Shown: positions 23,565 through 32,878, numbered from the stretch's first letter. The stretch is DNA of 64,000 nt from Methylobacterium nonmethylotrophicum (GCF_004745635.1 NZ_SRLB01000016.1:100712-164711); one strand, 5' to 3'. Notes: generated by a model not told the origin, from the letters alone. A program made the numbers and translations.

Positions 23565-25237
23565 TGGACCGCAGCCCAGGCGCCCTGCGCCGCATGACCG
23601 GCGGAGCGGCGATCGTCGAGGCGCTCGCGGCGAACGGCGTCGACACCGTGTTCGGCCTGCCCGGCGCCCAGATGTACCCGCTGTTCGACGCCTTGAAGCA
23701 GCGCGAGGCTGCGATCCGCACCGTCGGGGCGCGGCACGAGCAGGCCTGCGGCTACATGGCCTTCGGGTATGCCCGCTCGACCGGCCGGCCGGGGGTCTAC
23801 GCGGTGGTGCCGGGCCCCGGCGTCCTCAACACCACGGCGGCGCTCTGCACCGCCTACGGCACCGGCAGCCCGGTCCTCTGCCTCACCGGCCAGGTTCCGA
23901 CCGCCTTCCTCGGCAAGGGGCGCGGCCACCTGCACGAGCTGCCCGACCAGCTCGGGACGCTGCGCTCGCTCGTGAAATGGGCCGAGCGGATCGAGCGCGT
24001 CGAGGACGCGCCGGCGGTGATCGACGAGGCGTTCCGCCGGATGCTGTCCGGCCGGCCCGGCCCGGTCGCCGTCGAGATGGCCTGGGACGTGATGGCGGGC
24101 GCGGCCGAGGTCGCCCCCCTGCCCGCTTCACGGCCCGACCGGCGCCCGGTGCCCTGCGGCGAGGCGGTCGCCCGTGCCGCGCGGCTCCTCGCCGCGGCCG
24201 AGCGGCCGATGATCCTCGTCGGCTCGGGCGCCCAGCACGCCGGTGCGGCGGTGCTGGCGCTCGCCGAGGCCCTCGACGCGCCGGTAGGCGCCTTCCGCGG
24301 CGGGCGCGGGGTCGTGGACGAGGACCACCCGCTCGGGGTTTCGTCCTATGCCGCGCGCCTGCTCTGGGACGACACGGATGCCCTCGTCGGCATCGGCTCG
24401 CGCCTCGAGATGCCCTACATGCGCTGGGCCGGGATGATGCGCCTGATCGACCGTCCGGAGACGCCTCCGCTCGTGCGCCTCGACATCGACCCCGTCGAGT
24501 TCGAGCGCCTCGTGCCGGAGGTCGGGATCCTGGCCGATTCCGAGGACGGCGCCCGGGCGCTTCTCGCGGCGGTGCGGGCGTTCCCCCGCCGGGACCGGCC
24601 CGACCGGCGGGCGGCGATCGCCGCGGCGAAGGCGCGGGCCAGGAGCGCGGTCGAGGCGGTGCAGCCGCAGGTCGCCTATCTCGACGCGATCCGCGCCGTG
24701 CTGCCCCGCGACGGGTTCCTGGTGCCCGAGCTCTCCCAGCTCGGCTTCGCCACCTATTTCGGCTGGCCCGTCCACGAGCCCCGCACCTACGTCTCGGAAG
24801 GCTACCAGGGCACGCTCGGCTTCGGCTTCCCGACGGCGCTCGGGGTCAAGGTCGCCCATCCCGGCCGCGCCGTGGTCTCGGTGACGGGCGACGGCGGCTT
24901 CCTGTTCGGCGTGCAGGAGCTGGCGACCGCGGCCCAGGAGCGGATCGGGCTCGTCACGGTCGTCGTCAACAACGCGTCCTACGGCAACGTGCTGCGCGAC
25001 CAGCAGACCGGGTTCGGCAACCGGATCATCGGCTCGGTCCTGGAGAATCCGGATTTCCTGCTCCTGGCGAAGGCCTTCGGCGTCGCGGGGGCGGCGGTCT
25101 CCACGCCGGACGGTCTCGCGGCGGAACTCAGGCTGGCCTTCGACCGGCCCGGGCCGACGCTGATCGAGGTCCGGGTGCCGCAGGGCACGGAAGCCTCGCC
25201 CTGGCCGTTCATCCATCCCCCGGCCCGGCCCGCCTGA
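23564..25237 (+). CDS. Thiamine-diphosphate enzyme (acetolactate-synthase-like)
   Basis: The 557-residue enzyme has three TPP-family domains: N-terminal at about 12-175 with activating Glu59 in VGARHEQACGYMA; central at 190-330 with MILVGSGAQHAGA; C-terminal at 375-540 with VTGDGGFLFGVQELATA and VNNASYGN (the GDG...NN cofactor motif). Its ATG overlaps the FAH gene's stop by one base (TGATG), so it is co-translated with the hpa genes. It lacks a tight match to acetolactate synthase, being shorter with no regulatory partner, and may be a 2-keto-acid decarboxylase or carboligase. A role in making or using an arylpyruvate or pyruvate in this pathway is inference. Confidence 0.8.
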   Translation: MDRSPGALRRMTGGAAIVEALAANGVDTVFGLPGAQMYPLFDALKQREAAIRTVGARHEQACGYMAFGYARSTGRPGVYAVVPGPGVLNTTAALCTAYGTGSPVLCLTGQVPTAFLGKGRGHLHELPDQLGTLRSLVKWAERIERVEDAPAVIDEAFRRMLSGRPGPVAVEMAWDVMAGAAEVAPLPASRPDRRPVPCGEAVARAARLLAAAERPMILVGSGAQHAGAAVLALAEALDAPVGAFRGGRGVVDEDHPLGVSSYAARLLWDDTDALVGIGSRLEMPYMRWAGMMRLIDRPETPPLVRLDIDPVEFERLVPEVGILADSEDGARALLAAVRAFPRRDRPDRRAAIAAAKARARSAVEAVQPQVAYLDAIRAVLPRDGFLVPELSQLGFATYFGWPVHEPRTYVSEGYQGTLGFGFPTALGVKVAHPGRAVVSVTGDGGFLFGVQELATAAQERIGLVTVVVNNASYGNVLRDQQTGFGNRIIGSVLENPDFLLLAKAFGVAGAAVSTPDGLAAELRLAFDRPGPTLIEVRVPQGTEASPWPFIHPPARPA

Positions 25238-25256
25238 GGCCGGCCGATGCGCGAGT

Positions 25257-25294
25257 GATACGACATCCGGACGATTGCGTCCGGAATTCGTATC
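25257..25294. repeat. Imperfect 16-bp palindrome after the hpa cluster
   Basis: GATACGACATCCGGAC (25257-25272) pairs with 25279-25294 with two central mismatches and a six-base loop. It lies 20 bases after the last stop codon and could end or protect the hpa transcript. Confidence 0.65.
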
Positions 25295-25350
25295 GGAGCC
25301 TGTTTGGTTGTCGAGAACGGCATCCCGTCGGTCCCATCCATCCCATCCAC

Positions 25351-25432
25351 GACCTCATCCTGAGGTGCCGGCGATCGAAGATCGCGCACGATCGTCGATC
25401 GCGGACCGAGAGGAGCCTCGAAGGAGGGCTCC
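25351..25432. repeat. REP-like cluster with CCTCATCCTGAGG core
   Basis: Three small hairpins lie in a row: ACCTCA-TCC-TGAGGT (25352-25366), GCGATC-GAA-GATCGC (25371-25385) and a GGAGCC/GGCTCC pair with GAGCCTCGAAGGAGGGCTCC. The first shares its core with 10771-10799. This composite is familiar from Rhizobiales intergenic DNA. Confidence 0.7.
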
Positions 25433-25618
25433 AGGAATCTCGGAGACATCGGGAGTGACCCGCTCCAGGTTCGGCAGGAGGGGCGTTGCCGATCGGCGCG
25501 AGTAGGCGACAGGGGGCGTGCCGCGCCGCCGCCTCCGCCAGGCCCATCCGCGCATCGGACGCGCCACCAGACGGCACGCGGACACGATCCCGTCCCGGGC
25601 GAGCTGCGGCCAGACCTC

Positions 25619-25654
25619 CCCTGCGCCGCGGACATGCCCTGCGCCGCGGACGTG
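25619..25654. repeat. Tandem duplication, 18-bp unit
   Basis: CCCTGCGCCGCGGACATG (25619-25636) is followed by CCCTGCGCCGCGGACGTG (25637-25654), one mismatch. Confidence 0.85.
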
Positions 25655-25856
25655 GACGCTCGCCCCGAACACGCACGAAGGCGTGTCCTGGCGCCACCCC
25701 TCCCGTAGGCCGACTGCCCGGCGGCCCTCGATACGCCCTTGGGGAACGCCCGCACCTTGGAACGGTTGTCGGGTATGCCGCCCGGCCGGGGCCGTGCGCC
25801 CCCTCTCGGCGCGCGCCGATGCCGGGCCCCTCATCCAGGAGCGATGGCCCAAGCCC

Positions 25857-26378
25857 ATGCTGAGCGACAGCGGCACCTCCGCCCTACCGGACACGCTTCC
25901 GGTCACCCTCACGATCAACGGGCAGGAGCGGCAACTCCAGGTCGCGCCCTGGACCACGCTCCTCGACCTCTTGCGCGAGGACCTCGACCTCACCGGCACC
26001 AAGAAGGGCTGCGACCACGGCCAGTGCGGCGCCTGCACGGTGATCGTCGACGGCAAGCGCATCAATTCCTGCCTGGCGCTGGCGGTGCAGAAGGACGGCG
26101 CCCGCGTCACCACCATCGAGGGCCTGTCGACCGGCAGCCTCCACCCGGTCCAGGCAGCGTTCCTGGAGCACGACGCCTTCCAGTGCGGCTACTGCACGCC
26201 GGGCCAGATCATGTCGGCGGTGGCGCTGATCGAGGAGGGCCGCGCCCGCTCGCGCGAGGAAATCCGCGAGCACATGAGCGGCAACATCTGCCGCTGCGGC
26301 GCTTACACCAACATCGTCGACGCCGTCGAGGACGTCCTGAAGACCAAGGCGTCGTCGTTGCGGGAGGCCGCGGAATGA
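25857..26378 (+). CDS. Molybdenum hydroxylase 2Fe-2S subunit (PaoA/YagT-like)
   Basis: The 173-residue small subunit passes electrons from the Mo centre to FAD. The plant-type cluster cysteines lie in GTKKGCDHGQCGACTVIV plus INSC near residues 45-75. The second cluster is bound by CGYCTPGQ near 114-121 and GNICRCGAY near 142-150. E. coli PaoA carries a Tat signal; here the N-terminus MLSDSGTSALPDTLPVTLT has no twin arginine, so the complex is probably cytoplasmic unless the start is wrong. AGGAG lies about 15 bases upstream, further than ideal. The stop overlaps the next gene (ATGA). Confidence 0.9.
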   Translation: MLSDSGTSALPDTLPVTLTINGQERQLQVAPWTTLLDLLREDLDLTGTKKGCDHGQCGACTVIVDGKRINSCLALAVQKDGARVTTIEGLSTGSLHPVQAAFLEHDAFQCGYCTPGQIMSAVALIEEGRARSREEIREHMSGNICRCGAYTNIVDAVEDVLKTKASSLREAAE

Positions 26379-27388
26379 ACCGGTTCGCCTATACCCGCGC
26401 GGGCACCGTGCAGGAGGCCGTGCAGGCCCTCGCGGCCGATCCGGCGGCGCGCTTCATCGCCGGCGGCACCAACCTCGTCGACCTGATGAAGTACAACGTC
26501 GAGCGGCCCGGCCGCCTCGTCGACATCACCCGCCTGCCGCTCGACGAGATCGTCCAGCACGAGGGCGGCCTGCGGCTCGGCGCGCTCGTGCCCAACGCCA
26601 CGGTGGCCTACGACCCGCTGGTCAACGAGCGCTACCCGCTGCTCGCGAGCGCGCTGCTCGCCGGCGCCTCGCCGCAGCTGCGCAACGCCGCCACCACCGG
26701 CGGCAACCTGCTGCAGCGCACCCGCTGCTACTATTTCTACGACGAGGGCACGCCCTGCAACAAGCGCCAGCCCGGCAGCGGCTGCCCGGCGATGACGGGT
26801 GTCAACCGCATCCACGCGATCCTGGGCGCCTCGGACCAGTGCATCGCCACCCATCCCTCCGACATGTGCGTGGCGCTGGCCGCCCTCGAGGCGGTGGTGC
26901 AGGTCGAGGGGCCGGATGGGCGCCGCGCCATTCCCTTCGCCGATTTCCACCGCCTGCCGGGTGACGAGCCGCAAAACGACACCACGCTCCGGCACGGCGA
27001 GATCGTGCTCTCGGTCGACCTGCCGGACGAGGACTTTTCGAAGCACTACACCTACCTGAAGCTGCGCGACCGGCTGTCCTACGCCTTCGCGCTCGTCTCG
27101 GTGGCGGCAGCCCTCGAGATGGACGGCGACACGATCCGGACGGCCCGCCTGGCGCTCGGCGGCGTCGCCCACAAGCCCTGGCGCAACGCCGAGGCCGAGG
27201 ATCGTCTCGTCGGCCGGCCGGCCAATCCGGAGACGTTCCGCGAGGCCGCGGACGTGATCCTGGCCGAGGCCCGGCCCTACACCCACAACGCCTTCAAGGT
27301 CGAGCTGGCGCGGCGCGCCATCGTGCGGGGCTTGAGCCAGGCCGCCGCCGGCACGCCCCAGTCCCAGACCGACAAGCGCATCGCCTGA
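26375..27388 (+). CDS. Molybdenum hydroxylase FAD subunit with extra Fe-S (PaoB/YagS-like)
   Basis: This 337-residue medium subunit has an FAD-binding domain with FIAGGTNLVDLMKYN near 27-41 and ATTGGNLLQRTRC near 106-118. The inserted loop carries Cys118, Cys128, Cys137 and Cys156 (RTRCYYFYDEGTPCNKRQ, then SGCPAM and SDQCIATHPS), which matches the additional 4Fe-4S site of PaoB-type and 4-hydroxybenzoyl-CoA-reductase-type subunits. HPSDMCVALAAL is the usual following motif. It overlaps the 2Fe-2S gene by four bases and is followed nine bases later by the large subunit, so the three are made together. Confidence 0.92.
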   Translation: MNRFAYTRAGTVQEAVQALAADPAARFIAGGTNLVDLMKYNVERPGRLVDITRLPLDEIVQHEGGLRLGALVPNATVAYDPLVNERYPLLASALLAGASPQLRNAATTGGNLLQRTRCYYFYDEGTPCNKRQPGSGCPAMTGVNRIHAILGASDQCIATHPSDMCVALAALEAVVQVEGPDGRRAIPFADFHRLPGDEPQNDTTLRHGEIVLSVDLPDEDFSKHYTYLKLRDRLSYAFALVSVAAALEMDGDTIRTARLALGGVAHKPWRNAEAEDRLVGRPANPETFREAADVILAEARPYTHNAFKVELARRAIVRGLSQAAAGTPQSQTDKRIA

Positions 27389-27396
27389 GGTATCCC

Positions 27397-29634
27397 ATGG
27401 CCACCCCATCCCGCGTCGTCGGCACCGCCCAGAGCCGGCTCGACGGTCCCGCCAAGGTGACGGGCGCCGCGAAATACGCCGCCGAGTTCACGGCCCCCGA
27501 CCTCGCCCACGGCGTCGTGGTGTCGAGCGCCATCGCCAAGGGCCGCATCACGGCGATCGACACCAGCGCCGCCGAGGCGGTGCCGGGCGTCATCAAGGTG
27601 TTCACCCACGAGAACCGGCCGCGCACCGCCTGGCTCGACTACAATTACCGCGATCAGGTCGCGCCGCCCGGGTCGCCGTTCCGGGCGCTGAACGGCCCCG
27701 AGATCGTCTATGGCGGCCAGCCGGTGGCGCTGGTGGTGGCGGAGAGCTTCGAACTCGCCCGCTACGGCGCGACCCTCGTCAGGATCGCCTATGCCGAGGA
27801 CGTGCCGAACACCGACCTCGAGAAGAACCGCGAGGCGGCTTACGTCCCGCCGAAGAAGCGCTCCGGCATCAAGCCGCCGCCGGACCCGCGGGGCGACGCC
27901 GCCGGCGCCTTCGAGGCCGCACCGATCCGGCTGCGCCAGGAGTACAAGCAGGCGATCGAGCACCACAACCCGATGGAGCCGCACGCCTCGACCGTGGTCT
28001 ACGAGGGCGAGGGCAAGCTCACCATCCATGACAAGATCCAGGGCGTGAACAACACGCAGGGCTACGTCTGCAGCGTGTTCGGCCTTAAGCCCGACGACGT
28101 GCGGGTGATCACGCCTTACGTCGGCGGCGGGTTCGGCTCGGGTCTGCGGCCGCAATACCAGCTCTATCTCGCGGTCTCGGCCGCCCTCGACCTCAAGCGC
28201 TCGGTGCGGGTGGTGCTGACCCGCGACCAGATGTTCACCTTCGGCTACCGGCCGGAGACCTACCAGACCGTGGCGCTCGGCGCGGACGAGGACGGCCGCC
28301 TCCAGGCCCTGACCCACGACGCGGTCGCCGGCACCTCGACCTTCGAGGATTACCAGGAGGCCGTCGTCAACTGGTCGGGCCTGCTCTACCACTGCCCGAA
28401 CGTCACGCTCGATTACAAGCTCGCCAAGATCGACACCTACACCCCGGCCGACATGCGGGCGCCGGGGGCCGTCACCGGCATCTTCGCCCTCGAATCGGCG
28501 ATGGACGAGCTGGCCTACGCCACCGGAATCGATCCCCTGGAGTTGCGGCTGCGGAACTACGCCGAGCGCGACGAGGGCGAGGGCAAGGACTTCACCTCGA
28601 AGGCCTTGCGCGCCGCCTACCAGCAGGGCGCGGCGCGATTCGGCTGGAGCCGGCGTAAGGCGGAGCCGCGGGCGATGCGCGACGGGCGCGAGCTCGTCGG
28701 CTGGGGCATGGCGACCGGCGTGTGGGAGGCGATGATGATGCAGTCGAGCGCGAGCGCCACGCTCACGCCCGACGGCAGGCTCGACGTCGCCTGCTCCACC
28801 GCCGATCTGGGTACGGGCACCTACACGATCCTCGCCCAGATCGGCGCGGATGCGCTGGGCCTGCCCCTCGACCACGTGACGACCCGGCTCGGCGACACGG
28901 CGCTGCCCGAGGCGCCGCTCGCCGGCGGCTCCTGGACCGCGGCCTCCTCGGGCGCCGCCGTGCAGGCGGCCTGCCGCAAGGTGGCCGAGACTCTGTTCGG
29001 CTACGCCCGCGGCCTGCCTGAGTCGCCGCTCGCCAATGCCGACCTCGCCCACGTCACCTTCGCGGAGGGCGAGATCCGGCTCCAGGCCGATCCCTCCCGC
29101 AAGGTCTCGATCGCCGAGGCGATGCGGGCCGGCGGCGTCGACAGGGTCGAGGCGACCGGGTCGGTCAAGCCGGACATGCTCACCACCACGCGCTACGCCG
29201 CCTACACCCACTCGGCGGTCTTCGCCGAGGTGAAGGTCGACGAGGAGCTCGGCGTGGTGCGGGTGACGCGGGTGGTGAGCGCCATCGCTGCCGGCAGGAT
29301 CCTCAACCTCAAGACCGCGCGCAGCCAGATCCTCGGCGGGGTGGTGATGGGGATCGGCGCCGCGCTGGAAGAGGAGTCGATGCTCGACCACAGCCTCGGG
29401 CTGTTCATGAACCACAATCTCGGCGAGTACCACGTGCCGGTGAACGCCGACATCCACGACATCGAGGTGATCTTCGTCGACGAGCCCGACGACAAGGTCA
29501 GCCCGCTCGGCGTCAAGGGCCTGGGCGAGATCGGCATCGTCGGCACCGCCGCCGCGGTGGCGAACGCCGTCTACCACGCCACCGGCAAGCGCATCCGCGA
29601 CCTGCCGATCACCATCGACAAGATCATCGGCTGA
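27397..29634 (+). CDS. Molybdenum hydroxylase large subunit (PaoC/YagR-like)
   Basis: This 745-residue Mo-cofactor subunit of the xanthine-oxidase family probably oxidises aldehydes to acids. It shows the opening RLDGPAKVTGAAKYAAEF near 11-28, GGQPVALVVAE near 107-117, VITPYVGGGFGSGLRPQYQL near 238-257 (pterin-binding GGGFG), APGAVTGIFALESAMDELA near 352-370 and the C-terminal VKGLGEIGIVGTAAAVANA. The Glu in GLGEIG is the catalytic base. No XdhC-type or MocA-type maturase gene is next to it. The aldehyde substrate is unknown; PaoABC homologues are broad, favouring aromatic aldehydes, which would suit the neighbouring hpa cluster. Confidence 0.92.
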   Translation: MATPSRVVGTAQSRLDGPAKVTGAAKYAAEFTAPDLAHGVVVSSAIAKGRITAIDTSAAEAVPGVIKVFTHENRPRTAWLDYNYRDQVAPPGSPFRALNGPEIVYGGQPVALVVAESFELARYGATLVRIAYAEDVPNTDLEKNREAAYVPPKKRSGIKPPPDPRGDAAGAFEAAPIRLRQEYKQAIEHHNPMEPHASTVVYEGEGKLTIHDKIQGVNNTQGYVCSVFGLKPDDVRVITPYVGGGFGSGLRPQYQLYLAVSAALDLKRSVRVVLTRDQMFTFGYRPETYQTVALGADEDGRLQALTHDAVAGTSTFEDYQEAVVNWSGLLYHCPNVTLDYKLAKIDTYTPADMRAPGAVTGIFALESAMDELAYATGIDPLELRLRNYAERDEGEGKDFTSKALRAAYQQGAARFGWSRRKAEPRAMRDGRELVGWGMATGVWEAMMMQSSASATLTPDGRLDVACSTADLGTGTYTILAQIGADALGLPLDHVTTRLGDTALPEAPLAGGSWTAASSGAAVQAACRKVAETLFGYARGLPESPLANADLAHVTFAEGEIRLQADPSRKVSIAEAMRAGGVDRVEATGSVKPDMLTTTRYAAYTHSAVFAEVKVDEELGVVRVTRVVSAIAAGRILNLKTARSQILGGVVMGIGAALEEESMLDHSLGLFMNHNLGEYHVPVNADIHDIEVIFVDEPDDKVSPLGVKGLGEIGIVGTAAAVANAVYHATGKRIRDLPITIDKIIG

Positions 29635-29659
29635 CCCATCTTGGCCGTTGAGAGGAGCA

Positions 29660-29687
29660 AGGGGCGGGGCCTTCGGGTCCCGCCCCT
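29660..29687 (+). terminator. Hairpin terminator after the molybdenum hydroxylase genes
   Basis: A 12-bp stem (AGGGGCGGGGCC, 29660-29671, with 29676-29687, one G-T pair) closes a TTCG tetraloop. The T-run is short (CGCGTTT), so termination may be incomplete and the next gene partly read through. Confidence 0.6.
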
Positions 29688-29711
29688 CGCGTTTGCGACG
29701 GGAGCACGACC

Positions 29712-30608
29712 ATGGACGTCAACAGCGTCGCCGCCGGCGAGGTCGAGATCACCTACGAGGCCTCGGGGCCCGACATGGGCCAGCCGGTGCTGCTGCTGCA
29801 CGGCTGGCCGGACGACCCGCGCACCTACGACGCTGTGGTGCCGAAGCTCAACGCCGCGGGCTGGCGCACCATCGTGCCCTACTGGCGCGGCTGCGGCCCG
29901 ACGAAATTCCTGAACCCGGAGGCTCCGAGAACCGGCGAGACCGCGGCGCTCGCCACCGACATCCTCGCCTTCATGGACGCGCTCGGCTTCTCGCGCCTGC
30001 CGATCATCGGGCACGATTGGGGCGGGCGCGTCGCCTACCTGCTGGCGGCGGCCCGGCCGCAGCGCGTCGCCTCGATCGCCGCCCTCTCGGTGCCCTGGGC
30101 CCCCGGCCGGATCGGCGTGCCGCCGCTGCCGCAGGTGCGGGCCTTCTGGTACCAGTGGTTCATGAACACCGAGCCGGGCGCCGCCTTCGTCCGCGAGAAC
30201 CCCCTCGCCTTCGCCCGCGAGCAATGGGTGGCCTGGGGCCCGCCCGGCCCGTGGTTCACCGACGAGACCTTCGGCAGGACCGCCCCGTCGTTCCAGAACC
30301 CGGACTGGGCGGCCGTCACCCTCAACTTCTACCGCTCGCGCTGGGGCGCCGACGCGCCCGACCCGCGCTTCGCCGCGCTGACCCGGGAGGCGGAGGAGGC
30401 GCGCAGCATCGCGGTGCCGACCCTGGTGATCCATGGCGGCGCCGATGCTTGCCTGCTGCCGGCCTCCTTCGCGAGCCAGGACCAGCACTTCACCGGAGCC
30501 TACCGGCGGCTGGAGCTCGACGGCGTCGGCCATTTCCCGACCCGGGAGGCGCCCGATCAGGTGGCGGAGGCGCTGCTGACGCATCTGGGCGAGGTCGGGC
30601 AGCACTGA
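29712..30608 (+). CDS. Alpha/beta hydrolase (epoxide/haloalkane-hydrolase-like)
   Basis: The 298-residue alpha/beta-hydrolase fold has an oxyanion motif LLLHGWPDDPRTYD near 27-40 (HGxP). The nucleophile motif GHDWGG is at 100-105 with Asp102, as in epoxide and haloalkane hydrolases, not Ser. The C-terminal VIHGGADACLLP near 243-254 supplies the acid and VGHFPTREAP near 277-286 the catalytic His. No signal peptide is seen. A purine-rich GACGGGAGCAC lies just ahead of the ATG. The substrate is unknown; position behind an aldehyde-oxidising enzyme suggests detoxification or catabolism of small organics, by inference only. Confidence 0.85.
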   Translation: MDVNSVAAGEVEITYEASGPDMGQPVLLLHGWPDDPRTYDAVVPKLNAAGWRTIVPYWRGCGPTKFLNPEAPRTGETAALATDILAFMDALGFSRLPIIGHDWGGRVAYLLAAARPQRVASIAALSVPWAPGRIGVPPLPQVRAFWYQWFMNTEPGAAFVRENPLAFAREQWVAWGPPGPWFTDETFGRTAPSFQNPDWAAVTLNFYRSRWGADAPDPRFAALTREAEEARSIAVPTLVIHGGADACLLPASFASQDQHFTGAYRRLELDGVGHFPTREAPDQVAEALLTHLGEVGQH

Positions 30609-30623
30609 CGGCTCGCGGCCGGG

Positions 30624-31538
30624 TCAGCCCTCGGGCGGCCGGGCCCGCATCCGCTGCGCCAGGAAATCGACCAAGACCCGCACCCGTGCAGGCATGGCGG
30701 TGCCGCCCACGAAGACAGCGTGGATGCTTTCCCGGTCCTGCGGATTGTAGGCTTCGAGCAGAGGGACGAGCTGCCGGGTCGCGACTTCCTCGCCGATATG
30801 GAAGGTGCCCACCCGGGTGATGCCGATGCCCTGGACGGCGAGCTGCACCAGCGTCTCGCCGCTATTGGCGGTGATGTTGCCCCGCACCGCCATCAGGACG
30901 TCGCGCCCTTCCTCCCGGAACGGCCAGCCGGGCTCGACGCGCCGGAAGCTGAAGTCGAGGCAGTTGTGCCGCGCGAGATCGGCCGGGACCCGCGGCACGC
31001 CGGCCCGGGCGAGGTAGGACGGGGCCGCGACCACCATGCGCCCGGTCTCGCCGAGGCGGCGGGCGGTGAGCGGGCTGTCGGCGAGCGGCCCGAAGCGGAT
31101 CGCGACGTCGACCCGGCCGCCGAGCACGTCCGCGACCTGATCGCTCAGGTCGATCTCCACCGTGATCTCGGGATGGAGCGCGACGAACTCCGCCAGCAGC
31201 GGCACGACGACCAGGCGGCCATGGGCGGTGGCGGCGCTGACCCGGACCTTGCCGCGGGGCGAGGCCTGGTCGGCGAGGGTGCTCTCCGTCTCGTCGAGAT
31301 CGGCGAGGATGCGGCGTGCCGCCCGGGCATAGGCCTCGCCCTCCGCCGTCAGGTGCAGGCGGCGGGTCGTCCGCACGATGAGCCGCACGCCGAGCCGCGC
31401 CTCGATCCGGGCGACGATGCGGCTCACCGCGGAGGGCGTCAGGCCCAGGGCGCGGGCGGCGCCCGACAGGCTGCCGGCCCGCACCACGGCGGCGAAGACC
31501 GCCATCTCCCCGGCGCGATCGGGCGCATCCCGCGGCAT
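30624..31538 (-). CDS. LysR-family regulator
   Basis: The 304-residue regulator has an N-terminal winged HTH at about residues 8-66 (EMAVFAAVVRAGSLSGAARA, then LTPSAVSRIVARIEARLGVR) and an effector domain from about 90 (VRVSAATAHGRLVVVPLL, RVDVAIRFGPLADSPLTARR, VQGIGITRVGTF). It is divergent from the MFS gene with 97 bases between, the normal arrangement for a LysR protein controlling its neighbour and itself. I chose the ATG at 31538; an in-frame ATG 36 bases upstream adds an unlike extension. The co-inducer is unknown. Confidence 0.88.
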   Translation of the reverse strand: MPRDAPDRAGEMAVFAAVVRAGSLSGAARALGLTPSAVSRIVARIEARLGVRLIVRTTRRLHLTAEGEAYARAARRILADLDETESTLADQASPRGKVRVSAATAHGRLVVVPLLAEFVALHPEITVEIDLSDQVADVLGGRVDVAIRFGPLADSPLTARRLGETGRMVVAAPSYLARAGVPRVPADLARHNCLDFSFRRVEPGWPFREEGRDVLMAVRGNITANSGETLVQLAVQGIGITRVGTFHIGEEVATRQLVPLLEAYNPQDRESIHAVFVGGTAMPARVRVLVDFLAQRMRARPPEG

Positions 31539-31635
31539 TCGTGACTCCGGCGCACAGATCCTGGTCCGGGACACTGGCTACCGCCGAGGCATTCCGTCAA
31601 GACAATGCCGGCCCGGAACAACCGGGGAGCCTCCC

Positions 31636-32808
31636 ATGACGATCAACCCACCCCTGCTGGCGCTCGCGATCGGCGCGTTCGGCATCGGGGTCACCGAATT
31701 CACCCCGATGGGCATGCTGCCGGCCATCGCCGGCGACCTCGGGGTCTCGATCCCGGCGGCCGGCCTCCTGGTCACCGCCTACGCCCTCGGCGTCCTCGTG
31801 GGCGCGCCCGTGATGACGCTGCTCTTCGCCCGCACGCCGCGCCGCACCCTGCTGATCGGGCTGATGGGCCTGTTCACCCTCGGCAACCTGCTCTCGGGGC
31901 TGTCCGGCGGGTACGGCACGCTTCTGGCGGCGCGGCTCGTCACGTCCTTCAACCACGGCGCCTTCTTCGGCGTCGGCGCGGTCGTGGCGGCCGGCGTGGT
32001 GCCGCCGCAGCGGCGCGCCTCCGCGGTCGCCGCGATGTTCTCCGGCCTGACCGTCGCGACGGTCGGCGGCGTGCCCCTCGCGGCCTGGATCGGCGAGACC
32101 CTGGGCTGGCGCCTCGCCTTCCTGGGCATCGCCGGGATCGGCCTCGTCGCCATGGTGGCGTTGCGGCTCTCGCTGCCGCCGCTCCCGGTGGCGGCGGGCT
32201 CGGACATGCGCCGGGAGCTGCGCGCCCTGCGGAACGGCCCGGTCCTCGCCGCCCTGCTGCTGACCGTGCTCGGCGCGAGCGCGATGTTCACGGTGTTCAC
32301 CTACATCGCGCCGATCCTGCGCACGGAGACCGGGGCGGGCCCCGGCTTCGTCACCGCGATGCTGGTCGTCTACGGGCTCGGGCTCGCCCTCGGCAACTGG
32401 CTCGGCGGCCGGCTGGCGGACCGCTCCCTCGACGGGACGCTTCTGGGCTCCCTGGCGGCCCTCATCGGGCTCCTGGTCCTGTTCGCGGCAGGGATGCGCT
32501 CCGAGATGGCGGCCGTGCCGCTGATCTTCCTGTGGGGCGTCGCGAGCTTCACCATCGTCCCGCCGCTCCAGATGCGGGTGGTGAGCGCGGCGGCCGACGC
32601 CCCGAACCTCGCCTCGGCGATGAATGTCGGCGCCTTCAACCTCGGCAACGCGGTCGGGGCCGCCCTGGGGGGCGGGGTGATCGATGCGGGCCTCGGCTAT
32701 CCGGCGGTGTCGCTGGCGGGCGCCGCCGCGGCGGGCTCGGCGCTGGCTCTGCTGCTGGGGCTGCAGCGCGCAAGGCCGCAGCCGCGGCCGGAAGCGGCCC
32801 GCGGCTGA
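31636..32808 (+). CDS. MFS drug/sugar efflux transporter (DHA1, AraJ-like)
   Basis: The 390-residue inner-membrane transporter has about 12 hydrophobic helices. It opens MTINPPLLALAIGAFGIGVTEF and continues MGMLPAIAGDLGVSIPAAG, the typical start of DHA1 efflux proteins. FARTPRRTLLIGLM near 60-73 is the loop 2-3 motif, and GVGAVVAAGVVPPQRRASAV near 112-131 is characteristic of AraJ/PbuE-like members. GGGGAGCC precedes the ATG. It is divergent from the LysR gene, which likely controls it. Substrates may be drugs, nucleosides or sugars; the sequence does not decide. Confidence 0.9.
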   Translation: MTINPPLLALAIGAFGIGVTEFTPMGMLPAIAGDLGVSIPAAGLLVTAYALGVLVGAPVMTLLFARTPRRTLLIGLMGLFTLGNLLSGLSGGYGTLLAARLVTSFNHGAFFGVGAVVAAGVVPPQRRASAVAAMFSGLTVATVGGVPLAAWIGETLGWRLAFLGIAGIGLVAMVALRLSLPPLPVAAGSDMRRELRALRNGPVLAALLLTVLGASAMFTVFTYIAPILRTETGAGPGFVTAMLVVYGLGLALGNWLGGRLADRSLDGTLLGSLAALIGLLVLFAAGMRSEMAAVPLIFLWGVASFTIVPPLQMRVVSAAADAPNLASAMNVGAFNLGNAVGAALGGGVIDAGLGYPAVSLAGAAAAGSALALLLGLQRARPQPRPEAARG

Positions 32809-32878
32809 CCCGGTGACGTGAGGGGATCCGTGGCCCGCTTCTTGAACGGCCTCGGGTCCCCCGACCCCGGAGCGCATC

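Larger units (their letters stand above)
25238..25856. other. Repeat-rich intergenic region
   Basis: These 619 bases hold an imperfect palindrome (25257-25294), a REP cluster (25351-25432) and an 18-bp tandem duplication (25619-25654). No gene is supported; frames across it are Arg/Pro-rich. The promoter of the molybdenum hydroxylase genes should lie at its right end. Confidence 0.6.

Noticed and set aside
27277..29577. Minus-strand open frame of 766 codons over the Mo-hydroxylase subunit
   Set aside because: Shadow frame antisense to a certain gene, with His/Val/Asp-rich composition typical of such shadows.
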